This document shows positions 5,245-12,583 of a stretch of 20,940 bases of DNA, piece by piece (the stretch's first letter is position 1; the number at the start of each line of letters is the position of its first letter). The stretch comes from a virus. A model generated the notes under the pieces. The model worked only from the letters and a program-made list of their open reading frames with translations, had not been told where the DNA came from and ran no database searches. The DNA lies in the IMG/VR virus record IMGVR_UViG_3300042867_000579, positions 1 to 20,940 of that record. One strand, 5' to 3'. Position numbers and translations under genes: made by a program.

Positions 5245-5586
5245 ATGACCGACGATAGCTTGACTAACGCAGACCTTCAGCGCCTTGCAGCGCAAGCGGC
5301 ACGAAAAGCCCTGTCAGATGAGGTTGACCGCCACTTGATTGCATCCATGCAAGCGCGGCAAAACGCCGCCTATATGACCGACCAAGCCCAAACCAACCGC
5401 GCCATTGAGGCATATGAGGAAGCCCGAATGACTCACCGCCCCAAGCCCAAGTTTATCCTTCACATTGACGGCAACCACTTCCACGCCAACAGGCGACGCG
5501 CCACCCTATGGGACGTCCTATTCGTGGCCATCGCGACCGCAACATGGCTCGCCCTGCTAGCCTCAATTTATCTGGTGTTCAAATGA
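5245..5586 (+). CDS. Tail-anchored small membrane protein
   Basis: 113 residues. The first 60 are helical and charged with many Ala and Gln (ADLQRLAAQAARKALSDEVD, MQARQNAAYMTDQAQTNRAI). A His/Asn-rich stretch (FILHIDGNHFHANRRR) follows, then one C-terminal membrane segment (LWDVLFVAIATATWLALLAS to VFK). The arrangement suggests a cytoplasmic helical domain anchored by its tail, with RRR at the cytoplasmic border. Unknown function. AAGGAG 9 bases upstream of the ATG. The stop overlaps the next start in ATGA. Confidence 0.72.
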   Translation: MTDDSLTNADLQRLAAQAARKALSDEVDRHLIASMQARQNAAYMTDQAQTNRAIEAYEEARMTHRPKPKFILHIDGNHFHANRRRATLWDVLFVAIATATWLALLASIYLVFK

Positions 5587-5726
5587 GCGAGCACCTAGTC
5601 ACGTTGCGCCATCCCAGCCGGTGCCGGTGCAGCGCATGGCTTCCAGCCGGATCGACAGCCAAGCTATCCCCTTTCAGCAAGACACCCTACGACTGCGTAG
5701 CGTGCCGACCGAGGCCTAAGTCATGA
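5583..5726 (+). CDS. 47-residue Cys-rich mini-protein, possible zinc knuckle
   Basis: The ATG overlaps the upstream stop (ATGA at 5583-5586), and the stop overlaps the next start (ATGA at 5723-5726), so a coupled gene fills the gap exactly. The product is MSEHLVTLRHPSRCRCSAWL and on, with paired cysteines CRC (C14, C16) and CVAC (C38, C41) and a basic tail RPRPKS. Two Cys pairs 21 residues apart could bind one zinc ion. Longer frames starting upstream at 5508 would overlap the membrane protein and lack support. Function unknown; an RNA- or DNA-binding role is only a guess. Confidence 0.58.
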   Translation: MSEHLVTLRHPSRCRCSAWLPAGSTAKLSPFSKTPYDCVACRPRPKS

Positions 5727-6082
5727 GCTGCCCCCATTGCGTCCACCTCATGCACGAGAACAAGCGGCTGGTCGGTGTCATCAAAAGGCTCAAGGCCAGG
5801 TCGCTACAGTCCACGCCTATTACGCCCTTGTCGTTAGGCTTCACAGGCCAACAGGAAACCATCATAGAGGCCCTGTGGGCCGCGCAGGGGGCTGGCGTGA
5901 CCTCTGCCCTGCTATCCTTCGCCCTTGGCGGTGAATCGTCCAAAGCCAGCGTAAGGGTCCAAATCAACCGGATCCGCGCCAAGCTAGGACCGAACACTAT
6001 CAAGAACCGTTACGGAACGGGATACTATTTCACGCCCGAAGGCTTGGGCGTTCTGTCAGAAATTATGGGAAAAACAAAATGA
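5723..6082 (+). CDS. Winged-helix DNA-binding protein, PhoB/OmpR effector-domain type
   Basis: 119 residues. The N-terminus MSCPHC (C3, C6) followed by a basic helix (HLMHENKRLVGVIKRLK) may bind zinc or form a coiled coil. Residues 36-107 match the winged-helix domain of OmpR/PhoB regulators: an L-x-F-T-x-x-Q start helix, a recognition helix SKASVRVQINRIRAKLG (73-89), then IKNRYGTGYYFTPEG (93-107), the wing hairpin usually written RGxGYxL. No receiver domain is present, so it would not be controlled by phosphorylation. It probably regulates phage or host transcription. Coupled by ATGA overlaps at both ends. The fold call is from pattern only. Confidence 0.68.
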   Translation: MSCPHCVHLMHENKRLVGVIKRLKARSLQSTPITPLSLGFTGQQETIIEALWAAQGAGVTSALLSFALGGESSKASVRVQINRIRAKLGPNTIKNRYGTGYYFTPEGLGVLSEIMGKTK

Positions 6083-6522
6083 CGAACGAAGAACTAGACA
6101 ACGCCCGCGTTAAGGAGGCGCAGCGTTTATTTTTGGATGGCAGCGATGAAAGTCCCACCATTCTTATCGCCGCCCGCCTAGCCCGCGAAGGCTGGACGCC
6201 GCCAGTGGCGGTTGATCCTGATTTGGCGGAGGCCGACAAATTAGCTTATGCTTGGCACGTAGGTGAAATTAAAGACGTTCCTAACGTGGCCCTCGCTGCC
6301 ATCAAACGAGGCCGCGAACTGGAGCGAGCCGAGGCCAAGCCGGGGATGGTTTGGGTTAAGCATGATGGGTCGGATGTGTGTCCGGTTAAGGGGGACACTT
6401 GGGTTTGGTCTAAGGGCGGTGGCTCGGGCGGTGGCTGGGGCGTAAGCCCTGATCAATCGTGTGATCTGGCATGGCCCAACGTCACCCACTACACCATCAT
6501 CACCCAGCCGGAGGAAAAGTAG
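6079..6522 (+). CDS. Two-part phage hypothetical protein
   Basis: 147 residues in two modules. Residues 1-52 (NEELDNARVKEAQRLFLDG, then IAARLAREGWTPPVAVDPDL) are helical, of a kind I have seen at the start of phage proteins from alphaproteobacterial hosts. Residues 86-147 contain GMVWVKHDGSDVCPVKGDTW, a Gly/Ser stretch (SKGGGSGGGWG) and NVTHYTIITQPEEK. This resembles the small W...CPV.GDT.V...ItxYRI module tacked onto many phage hypotheticals. Function unknown. The ATG overlaps the upstream stop. The last codons (CCG GAG GAA AAG TAG) give GGAGG for the next gene, which starts directly after the stop. Confidence 0.75.
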   Translation: MTNEELDNARVKEAQRLFLDGSDESPTILIAARLAREGWTPPVAVDPDLAEADKLAYAWHVGEIKDVPNVALAAIKRGRELERAEAKPGMVWVKHDGSDVCPVKGDTWVWSKGGGSGGGWGVSPDQSCDLAWPNVTHYTIITQPEEK

Positions 6523-6774
6523 ATGAGCATCTGTCTCGATTGCAAATTTGCAGATTGGAACCGGACGGCAAACGGACGGCTTCACCCAAGCGGCGACGGG
6601 AGATGTTCGTGGAAAAAGGTTGTGGCCTTCGCAGCAAGTGTACCTGAGTACCAAAAACAAGCGGTGGATAGGGTGCTAAACTCAAAGGGCGCTTGGCAAA
6701 TTCGTAGGGGTATAAACGACGGACATACAAAATGCCTCACCTATGTCAGAAAGCCCAAGGAGGACGCGGCATGA
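6523..6774 (+). CDS. Small Cys-containing phage protein, GRLHPSGDGRC type
   Basis: 83 residues. It begins SICLDCKFADWNRTANGRLHPSGDGRCSW, with C4, C7 and C28, and has C71 near the end (HTKCLTYV), four cysteines that could form one zinc site. The pattern C..C.FA.W.....GR.HPSG.G.C is one I recall from small phage hypotheticals, without known function. The start codon abuts the upstream TAG, with GGAGG about 10 bases upstream. The C-terminal PKEDAA is encoded by CCC AAG GAG GAC and carries the AAGGAGG ribosome site for the next gene. Confidence 0.77.
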   Translation: MSICLDCKFADWNRTANGRLHPSGDGRCSWKKVVAFAASVPEYQKQAVDRVLNSKGAWQIRRGINDGHTKCLTYVRKPKEDAA

Positions 6775-6983
6775 GCATATTTCAAACCGTCGAGCAGCTT
6801 CAAGCCACCATCGCGGCTCAGGCGGCGCAGATTGAGCGGCTGGACGAGGCGTTGAGAGGCATTCTTTCATGGGCCGAACACATCGCCGGAGACGGTAGCA
6901 ACCTCACGGAACACGAAATCTGGGAGGAACTGCACACTATCGAACTTGCCCGCGCCGCCCTACAGCCTAAGGAGGGGGAGTGA
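6771..6983 (+). CDS. Small coiled-coil protein with LARAALQPKE tail
   Basis: 70 residues. A helix SIFQTVEQLQATIAAQAAQI with heptad character leads to a second helical part (LRGILSWAEHIAGDG) and the tail ELARAALQPKEGE. The frame is open from 6732, but AAGGAGG lies 7 bases before the ATG at 6771, which also overlaps the upstream stop (ATGA), so 6771 is chosen. The last 26 bases of coding sequence recur almost exactly at the end of the next gene. Function unknown; similar coiled-coil plus RAALxxxx tails are common among phage small proteins. Confidence 0.74.
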   Translation: MSIFQTVEQLQATIAAQAAQIERLDEALRGILSWAEHIAGDGSNLTEHEIWEELHTIELARAALQPKEGE

Positions 6984-7194
6984 TGATCAATAAGGATGTA
7001 GTAATACGCGAAAAAATTGCTCAAGCTGAAACGCTGCGCAAAAAAATTCGCAGCCTAGTCGTAGAAAATTGGGCGTTGAGGGAGGCGCTTGATGATTTGG
7101 TCGATTGGATGGACTTCAACCAACGCAGCATTGAAGGCGAATTTTGTATGGACGAGCTTTTGGCAGACGCCCGCGCCGCCCTACAGCCCAAGGA
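6948..7194 (+). repeat. 26-bp repeat at the 3' ends of adjacent genes, carrying a ribosome binding site
   Basis: GCCCGCGCCGCCCTACAGCC(T/C)AAGGA occurs at 6948-6973 and 7169-7194 with one mismatch, in the same reading frame (ARAALQPKE). Shorter versions end the neighbouring genes: AGCCCAAGGA at 6752-6761 and ACAGCCCAAGGAA at 7574-7586. Each copy places AAGGA just before the next start codon. Confidence 0.8.
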
Positions 7195-7207
7195 AAATGA
7201 CCAATGA
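6983..7207 (+). CDS. Small coiled-coil protein sharing the ARAALQPKE tail
   Basis: 74 residues. MINKDVVIREKIAQAETLRK and KIRSLVVENWALREALDDLV form a long charged helix with heptads. The tail is LADARAALQPKENDQ. GTG at 6980 is possible, but ATG at 6983 is better placed, 7 bases after GGAGG, and overlaps the upstream stop as TGATG. The body is visibly more AT-rich than the flanking genes (runs such as GAAAAAATTG and CAAAAAAATTCG), while the last 26 bases match the upstream gene at 25 of 26 positions. That suggests a new gene body fused to a shared end. Function unknown. Confidence 0.73.
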   Translation: MINKDVVIREKIAQAETLRKKIRSLVVENWALREALDDLVDWMDFNQRSIEGEFCMDELLADARAALQPKENDQ

Positions 7208-7434
7208 CCGACAAATATGAAAATATCCGCGTATTGCGTCTTGAAGACAGCCCCAAAGATTTGTGCATTGACGCTCTGCTATCTACCGGAGACTTAGTAA
7301 AAATAACCTTAGAAATGCAAGAGCACCGTTATATAGCTGGGCATTGGGTTTCGTATGAAGACGGGAAGCTAATATATACCCCCATTACCCCCCTTGAGCG
7401 TGCCGAACTCATTTTAGGATTGAGCAACCAATGA
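7204..7434 (+). CDS. Hypothetical small phage protein
   Basis: 76 residues, mostly predicted strands in the middle (ALLSTGDLVKITLEMQEHRY, IAGHWVSYEDGKLIYTPI) and a C-terminal helix (LERAELILGLSNQ). No family recognised. Coupled at both ends: ATGA at 7204-7207 with the upstream stop and ATGA at 7431-7434 with the next start. Base composition is more AT-rich than the operon average, like the gene before it. The initiation context CCAATGACCGAC is repeated at the next gene. The ribosome site AAGGA is in the upstream gene's PKE codons. Confidence 0.68.
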   Translation: MTDKYENIRVLRLEDSPKDLCIDALLSTGDLVKITLEMQEHRYIAGHWVSYEDGKLIYTPITPLERAELILGLSNQ

Positions 7435-7595
7435 CCGACCAACAAGACTGGGACGCCGCCGCAGCAGAGGCCGGGTATTTGCCGACAAGTGAGTATGTCA
7501 AACGATGGGCGATGGCCCGCGAGGCAGCCCGCGAGGCTCTACAGACGGCGCAAAGCCTACACCCCTCTTTAAGACAGCCCAAGGAAGAACAATGA
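7431..7595 (+). CDS. 54-residue helical protein with RQPKEEQ tail, coupled to gcrA
   Basis: Reads MTDQQDWDAAAAEAGYLPTS, then a charged amphipathic helix (EYVKRWAMAREAAREALQTA) and SLHPSLRQPKEEQ. ATG at 7431 overlaps the upstream stop as ATGA, and its own stop (7593-7595) overlaps the gcrA start as ATGA. AREAAREALQ plus PKE resembles the ends of the genes at 6771 and 6983, so it is another member of the shared-tail set. Function unknown. It probably exists partly to deliver ribosomes to gcrA. Confidence 0.66.
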   Translation: MTDQQDWDAAAAEAGYLPTSEYVKRWAMAREAAREALQTAQSLHPSLRQPKEEQ

Positions 7596-8197
7596 GCGAT
7601 AAACCGCCCGTTTACGCATGGCCGCAGGAGGCTATCGACAACATGATCAGGCTCTACCTCAAAGGCGACAGCGCCAGCCAGATCGCCAAAGCCCTAGGCA
7701 ATGGCCTGACGCGCAACGCTGTTATTGGCAAGCTAAACCGCCTAAGAGACAAGGGGCTGCGCCCTGAGTTGAGCCTGCACGTCATTTCGGTTAAGAGGGC
7801 TAACGGCCAACAGATCAACCGCATCAATGCGGCCAAACTGGCGACGCCATACCGGCCCAAGCCGCAACCGGCCAAGGTCGTCCTGTTCAAGGCCCCGACC
7901 ATGCCCAAGCCAACGCCACCACCGCCGCCAGCAGCCGCGCCAGAGCCGACAGGCATACACGCGGCTATCCTTGCAAACCTCCGCCCACGGGGCTGCAAAT
8001 GGATCGTGGAGGACTTCCTGATCGGCCAGGGCGACGAGGCGCTCATGTGCGGCGAACTACGCTCCGGCGAATCGCCCTACTGCGAGCATCACCGCCGGAT
8101 TGGCAAAACCTCGTGGCCTGATCGAAAGGTCGAGGCCAGCAACCGAGGCTTGAGACGCCTAGGCGCATGGGCCACCAAGAACGTCTATGGATCATGA
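7592..8197 (+). CDS. gcrA: GcrA-family cell-cycle transcription regulator, phage-encoded
   Basis: 201 residues. In Caulobacter and relatives GcrA binds the sigma70 RNA polymerase holoenzyme and promoters carrying GANTC methylated by CcrM. Residues 9-55 match the GcrA N-terminal helix-turn-helix: AW (9-10), LYLKGDSASQIAKALG (21-36), then LTRNAVIGKLNRLR (39-52), very close to the family signature SASQIAxxLG-VTRNAVIGKxxRL. A Pro-rich linker (about 88-119, with PTPPPPPAAAPEP) leads to a C-terminal module GCKWIVEDF...LMCGE...SPYCEHHRRIGK (C135, C153, C164, H166, H167), like the conserved GcrA C-terminus that contacts sigma. It is last in the operon, coupled by ATGA, and followed by a strong terminator. 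The longer frame from 7505 overlaps the upstream gene and is not preferred. Both DNA-binding and sigma-binding halves appear intact, so it may redirect or mimic host GcrA. Confidence 0.88.
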   Translation: MSDKPPVYAWPQEAIDNMIRLYLKGDSASQIAKALGNGLTRNAVIGKLNRLRDKGLRPELSLHVISVKRANGQQINRINAAKLATPYRPKPQPAKVVLFKAPTMPKPTPPPPPAAAPEPTGIHAAILANLRPRGCKWIVEDFLIGQGDEALMCGELRSGESPYCEHHRRIGKTSWPDRKVEASNRGLRRLGAWATKNVYGS

Positions 8198-8235
8198 AAA
8201 AGCCCCCGCCGGAAACATCCAGCGGGGGCTTCTTC
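8196..8235. terminator. Bidirectional intrinsic terminator between convergent operons
   Basis: AAGCCCCCGC (8200-8209) pairs perfectly with GCGGGGGCTT (8222-8231). The flanks GAAAA (8196-8200 side) and TTCTTC continue the pairing with one mismatch. The plus strand ends in TTCTTCT and the minus strand in TTTTTC, so it can stop the early operon after gcrA and the replication operon from the other side. Confidence 0.85.
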
Positions 8236-8262
8236 TAAGGAAGACCAACGAGCCTGTTTGAA

Positions 8263-10608
8263 TTAGCGCAGCTTCGCGGTGAAGTCTACAACATTGTCGT
8301 CGTTTCCGCCTTCATTCTCCACCATCCGCCGCAGATCGCTTTTGCTGTTCTTGCGGGCAACCTCCGGCGCGGCCCAGATGTTTTTCTTGGTGCTGTAGTC
8401 GGTCGAGCTAACCCGCCCTAGGTCTTTCCACCCCGCCTCCTTCAAGGCGTGTAGCAAGGCGTTAGCGTGGAACTTGGCCGTGTCAGGCAGTTGGCCCTTG
8501 AGCAGATCGCCATAGGCTTGGAAGGGCGAACCAACCACGCCTCTGGCGAACTCGCCCTTGCGGGCGCGGATCAGCGCCACCAACGCGCTCTCGGTCGCAC
8601 TCATGCTGTTCTCGATCATGCTGCGCTTATAGTCGGTCTCGGCTGGCGCTTGGTGCGGCGCGAAAGCGGACACGTCGCGCTGATGCAGCCAGGTTGCGAT
8701 GGCCTCGAAACCGCCCGACTGGTACCACGAGTGCATAGCATCCGACTCTGCCTTGGGCATACGCCCCACGGACGACCAGACGCAGAACCAGCGGCGGTCT
8801 TGCGAGGGCAGGCTGATCGGTATGGCGAAGTTGGTAAACGCCAGCACAAGCACGCGGTTGACCATCTGGTAGGGGTGCAAGCCCTTGCGGTTGATCGTCA
8901 GGGTCTCCGGCGGCGCGGCGATGATGGGCTTGAGTTGGTTAGCCAAGGCGCGGCGCTGGGCTGCTTCGTTCTCCTGAAGTTCGTTGATGACCATCAACTC
9001 GACTTCCATGTCGTAGCCCCACGCAGACTGGAGGCCCTTGTTATCGACGATGGAGCGGTTGCGGTGGTTCGGTCCCGACAAGGCCCAGATGAAGGGTGCC
9101 CACATCGTGTCTTTGCCGCTGCCCTCGTCGCTGCCGTGCAGGATTGCGTGGTTGATCTTCTTGTTAGGGTTCTGGATTTTGTAGGCCATCACGTCGAGGC
9201 AATGGTTTAGCTCTTCAGGGTCGGGTATCAGCCACTCGCAGTGGTCAAGCCACCGCTTCACAGCGCTGTCTGACACGGGCACCGACAGGTCTAGCTGCGG
9301 CCTGCCGTTGATCCAACGGTTGCCGAAGACCTCGCCATCACGCGCCAGCAGCAGGCCATCGCCAGGTGCGTAGGTGACGCCCGACAGGACTTGGGCACCC
9401 ATCTGCTCGCGGTTCTCGTCGAAGCAGATTGACGCCTCGACCTTGCGGCCTGTGTGGACCGAGATGCAAGGGACGTGGCGGAACAGGGCGTTGAAGTTGG
9501 ACCGGCTCAGTTCGCGCCGGTTCGCCAGTTCGAAGTAGGTATCGTCCGACAGGATGTAGGCGAAATTCTTGTACCAGTCCGCCTTTTGAAGGCGGCTGAT
9601 CTGTTTGTGTTCGACCTCAAGCTGACGTGCCTTAGCCTCGTTCGGGTAGGTGTCGTTAGGCTCCAGCTTCTCTAGGGTCTTGTTGTGGATCTCGGCTAGC
9701 AGTTCCTCACGCAAGCCCTGCGTGACCTGCGGCCCGCCGTTGTCATGCACCCACTGCAAGAACTCCTTGCTGCCTAGCATCTGACAGTGGCCGTGGTAGC
9801 AGCAGAAGGATCGGTCTAGGGGTTTATACCTAGCCTCTGGGTTGCCATCCGAATGGCTGGCCTCGTTAGGGCAGACGATACCCATCCAGCCCTCGGCGTT
9901 GACGCCAGACAGGACCATGTTGTGGTCGTTCATCCAATCAACGACACTATCCTTGCCTGTGTCGCGCAGCTTGATCGACCGCAACTGAGCAGTGTCCGGC
10001 GCGGCTGGCTCGATCCCGTGAGCCTCAAGGAAGCCCTTCAACGTAATGCCTGTGTTGGGGTGCCACTCGACGATACGCGCCGCGAAGTTGTCGCGGCCCT
10101 TCTTGAGGTTGACTGAGCCAGGAATGCGGCAGTTGCGCACCGCGTTGGTTGCGCCCGGGTCGGTATAGCCTGCGTCGGCGATGGCCTTGATGGCTGCGGT
10201 GAACTCCGCCTTGCTGGGCTGCTCCTCGAAGACGTAGCCCCACTGGAACGAGCCGGGCGACGTCTCCATGATCCATGTCGGCTTGACCAGCGGCGTTTTG
10301 GACTTGGTGCCAATGTCGTCTAGCATCATGAACAGGACGTACTCGACGTTCTCAGCTTTGGCTGCTGGCCTGCCATTTTCGAAGCGGTCGAGGATGAACG
10401 AGCCTGTGTTGACGTACCACGCCTGCCCCGGCTTGATCGTGGCCGTGGCGGGGATGAACGACGGAAAGGTAGCCTTGGGCGCACCATCTGCATGATACTG
10501 GCGCTCGCCATCCTTCAGGCTTAACTTTTGGCGAACCACAAGCGCGGTCTCGCCCTGCTCGGCTAGCGCCGAGATGTATTCAACAAATTGTATGTGGTCG
10601 ATGCTCAT
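8263..10608 (-). CDS. Bifunctional primase-helicase (AEP/RepB-like primase plus SF3 helicase)
   Basis: 781 residues, last gene of the replication operon. The N-terminal part resembles archaeo-eukaryotic/RepB-type primases: MMLDDIGTK with D97 and D98 as metal ligands, ETSPGSFQWGYVF (115-127), and NAVRNCRIPGSVNLKKG (155-171). A putative zinc knuckle follows (C246, H252, C269, C270, H272, C275). The C-terminal part is a superfamily 3/DUF5906 helicase: Walker A HGSDEGSGKDT (491-501, K499), Walker B ELMVINE (537-543), sensor Asn in AFTN (593) and arginine fingers in SQDRRWFCV (R605, R606). It would synthesise primers and unwind DNA for the phage polymerase. GGGAG 9 bases before the ATG; 12 bases after the polymerase stop. 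Domain calls come from motifs. Confidence 0.9.
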   Translation of the reverse strand: MSIDHIQFVEYISALAEQGETALVVRQKLSLKDGERQYHADGAPKATFPSFIPATATIKPGQAWYVNTGSFILDRFENGRPAAKAENVEYVLFMMLDDIGTKSKTPLVKPTWIMETSPGSFQWGYVFEEQPSKAEFTAAIKAIADAGYTDPGATNAVRNCRIPGSVNLKKGRDNFAARIVEWHPNTGITLKGFLEAHGIEPAAPDTAQLRSIKLRDTGKDSVVDWMNDHNMVLSGVNAEGWMGIVCPNEASHSDGNPEARYKPLDRSFCCYHGHCQMLGSKEFLQWVHDNGGPQVTQGLREELLAEIHNKTLEKLEPNDTYPNEAKARQLEVEHKQISRLQKADWYKNFAYILSDDTYFELANRRELSRSNFNALFRHVPCISVHTGRKVEASICFDENREQMGAQVLSGVTYAPGDGLLLARDGEVFGNRWINGRPQLDLSVPVSDSAVKRWLDHCEWLIPDPEELNHCLDVMAYKIQNPNKKINHAILHGSDEGSGKDTMWAPFIWALSGPNHRNRSIVDNKGLQSAWGYDMEVELMVINELQENEAAQRRALANQLKPIIAAPPETLTINRKGLHPYQMVNRVLVLAFTNFAIPISLPSQDRRWFCVWSSVGRMPKAESDAMHSWYQSGGFEAIATWLHQRDVSAFAPHQAPAETDYKRSMIENSMSATESALVALIRARKGEFARGVVGSPFQAYGDLLKGQLPDTAKFHANALLHALKEAGWKDLGRVSSTDYSTKKNIWAAPEVARKNSKSDLRRMVENEGGNDDNVVDFTAKLR

Positions 10609-10620
10609 CAGTCTTGCTCC

Positions 10621-12567
10621 CTACTTCCCATATCTATCCATCAGCGTCACCTCTGCGCCGAGAGGCAAGCCTCCAGCCCAGTTCGGTGGGGTGCACATCA
10701 CCCTCATAATATCATCAGCCACCCGTTCTGGGTCGTCGGTCTCGATCACGATTTCGTCGTGAACGTGAAGCACTACGCCAAGCGGCTCTAGCTGGCGCAG
10801 GCTATGACGTAAAATGTCATTAGCGATGGCCTGCGTGATGTTCTCGCAAGCCAAGCCTTTCCACAACCGCGCCCTCGGCCACTCCTTGGCATCCTGCGCG
10901 GGCTTCCAAGCGGCCTTGGCGTATGTCACGTTGCCTTCCTCAAAGCGAGCGAAAGGATAGCACAGGATGCGGCCCGAAGGCAGTTCGTACCACAGGTGCA
11001 GCCCATCGTAGAAGTACGTCACCAGACCGGCCTTGAAGGGCTTGCCTACGTTACGCATGGCGCGGTGATAGCCCTCCTCCAAGGATTGCCAGTAGCGCAC
11101 GGACCACGGGTTAGCCTTGCGCCAGCCGTCAACCATGCGCTTGGCTTCGTGTTCTGGCAAGGACAGGCCGTAGGCCCGGCCCATCGCCGCGAACGCGCCC
11201 ACGCCGCCCGCGAAGCCGCAAGCTAGCTCTTGGACCTTGCCGATCTGGCGCTGGTCCTTGGTGACGGACTTGACAGGCACCTTGAAGGTGGCCGCTGCGT
11301 TGACCTTGTAGACGTCCTCGCCCGTCCTGAAGAGTTTCAGCTTGGCGTCACCCTCGCCGGACGCCCACGGCGTCACACGAGCCTCGATAGATGCCCAGTC
11401 GGCCACGACTAGCCGCTTGCCCTGCGAGGGCGTCAGGGCCGGCCTCAGCATCTGCTTGAGCACGTCGGTCGTGCGGGTGCCATAGGTGGGGACGATCTGG
11501 TGGCCGCGCACCATCGCTTGGCGGACTAGTGCTGGGTCGTCGGCGCACTTGCGCGGAAAATTATGGACCTGTAATCCATAGCTGCTTGCGCGTCCCGTAG
11601 CGCTGCCTCCAGCGAAAACAAATGCTCCTCTAACACGATGATCTTCCGCGTCCGCGAGTTTCGCAGCGCGGCTGAACTTAGCAACGGACGACGCCCACAG
11701 ATCGTCCGCGCACTGGATGACCTCGGCAACATGCGGCGGCACTTCATCAGGGTTCTCCTCGGCTAGGGCTAGCAGGTTGGCACGCACGGTCTTGTCGATT
11801 GACAGTTTGCCGACGTCATCCTTATAGACGGTGGCTAGCTTGATGGCTTGCGGCCCGACACGCTCCAGCACCCACTCGCGCATCTTGGGCGAACGCACGG
11901 ACACGACAGCGCCCTCGGTGATCTCGCGCACGAGGTCTTGGATCTCGGTTAGCTCGGCGGATGCGTAGCGCACCGCAGCCTCGGCCAGTGGCTTGTCCAG
12001 CAGAACGCCACGGTCGTTGATACGCTCGTTGACGTGATAGTCGGACAGTTCCTGATTAGACAGCGGGCGCTGCGTAGCGGCTAGCGAACGCATGGCGCGG
12101 ACGTCCTGCTCGCAGTAGGCCACCATCTCGGCCATCAGCGCGGCATCCTCACGGAAGGTGCCATCGCCCTGCGGCAGGCACAACAGCCGGATCAGTTGCT
12201 TGCCCCGGTGATCCTTACGCATCCCAGCGCCAGCGAAGCGGCCAGCGTCCTCAAGGTTGCCGGGCGCACAGTTGGCGCGGGCCTGCGTGGCCGTGCAGTA
12301 GAACTGCTCAAGGTCATAGTCGATCTGGAGGACGTACCAGAAGATCAAGCGCTCGAAGGCGGCGTTGTGCGCCCTGATCTGCCCCTTGTGGTTCTTGACG
12401 CGGGCAGGGAACGGTTGCCCCGGCACCCACGTCTGGACGTCCTCGTCGTCGAAGGCGTAGGACATGCACAGCACGTCGGTGCTGGCGTCCTGCGCGTAGT
12501 TGTAGGCTCCGTAGGCTGGAAGATCGCAGCGGCTACGGGTCTCAAAATCGGTCCAGAGTATGCTCAT
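10621..12567 (-). CDS. Family A DNA polymerase with 3'-5' exonuclease
   Basis: 648 residues, replicative polymerase of the phage. The proofreading domain has Exo I DFET (D7, E9), an Exo II-like HNAAFERL (67-74) and Exo III YCEQDVRAM (151-159, D155). The polymerase domain has motif A VVADWASIEAR (387-397, D390), motif B RQIGKVQELACGFAGG (440-455, R440 and K444), and motif C LHVHDEIVIE (600-609, H603, D604). Motif A is DWASIEAR rather than the bacterial DYSQIELR, as in other phage-type enzymes. There is no 5'-3' exonuclease domain. The ribosome site is weak (GGCGAG about 12 bases upstream), and a GC-rich hairpin precedes the gene, so translation and transcription may both be damped. Confidence 0.95.
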   Translation of the reverse strand: MSILWTDFETRSRCDLPAYGAYNYAQDASTDVLCMSYAFDDEDVQTWVPGQPFPARVKNHKGQIRAHNAAFERLIFWYVLQIDYDLEQFYCTATQARANCAPGNLEDAGRFAGAGMRKDHRGKQLIRLLCLPQGDGTFREDAALMAEMVAYCEQDVRAMRSLAATQRPLSNQELSDYHVNERINDRGVLLDKPLAEAAVRYASAELTEIQDLVREITEGAVVSVRSPKMREWVLERVGPQAIKLATVYKDDVGKLSIDKTVRANLLALAEENPDEVPPHVAEVIQCADDLWASSVAKFSRAAKLADAEDHRVRGAFVFAGGSATGRASSYGLQVHNFPRKCADDPALVRQAMVRGHQIVPTYGTRTTDVLKQMLRPALTPSQGKRLVVADWASIEARVTPWASGEGDAKLKLFRTGEDVYKVNAAATFKVPVKSVTKDQRQIGKVQELACGFAGGVGAFAAMGRAYGLSLPEHEAKRMVDGWRKANPWSVRYWQSLEEGYHRAMRNVGKPFKAGLVTYFYDGLHLWYELPSGRILCYPFARFEEGNVTYAKAAWKPAQDAKEWPRARLWKGLACENITQAIANDILRHSLRQLEPLGVVLHVHDEIVIETDDPERVADDIMRVMCTPPNWAGGLPLGAEVTLMDRYGK

Positions 12568-12583
12568 TGGTCATGCGCTACTC

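Noticed and set aside
8467-9210. 247-codon plus-strand open frame
   Set aside because: Antisense to the primase-helicase, whose motifs are intact in the other strand; low-complexity product and no ribosome site or neighbours in that direction.
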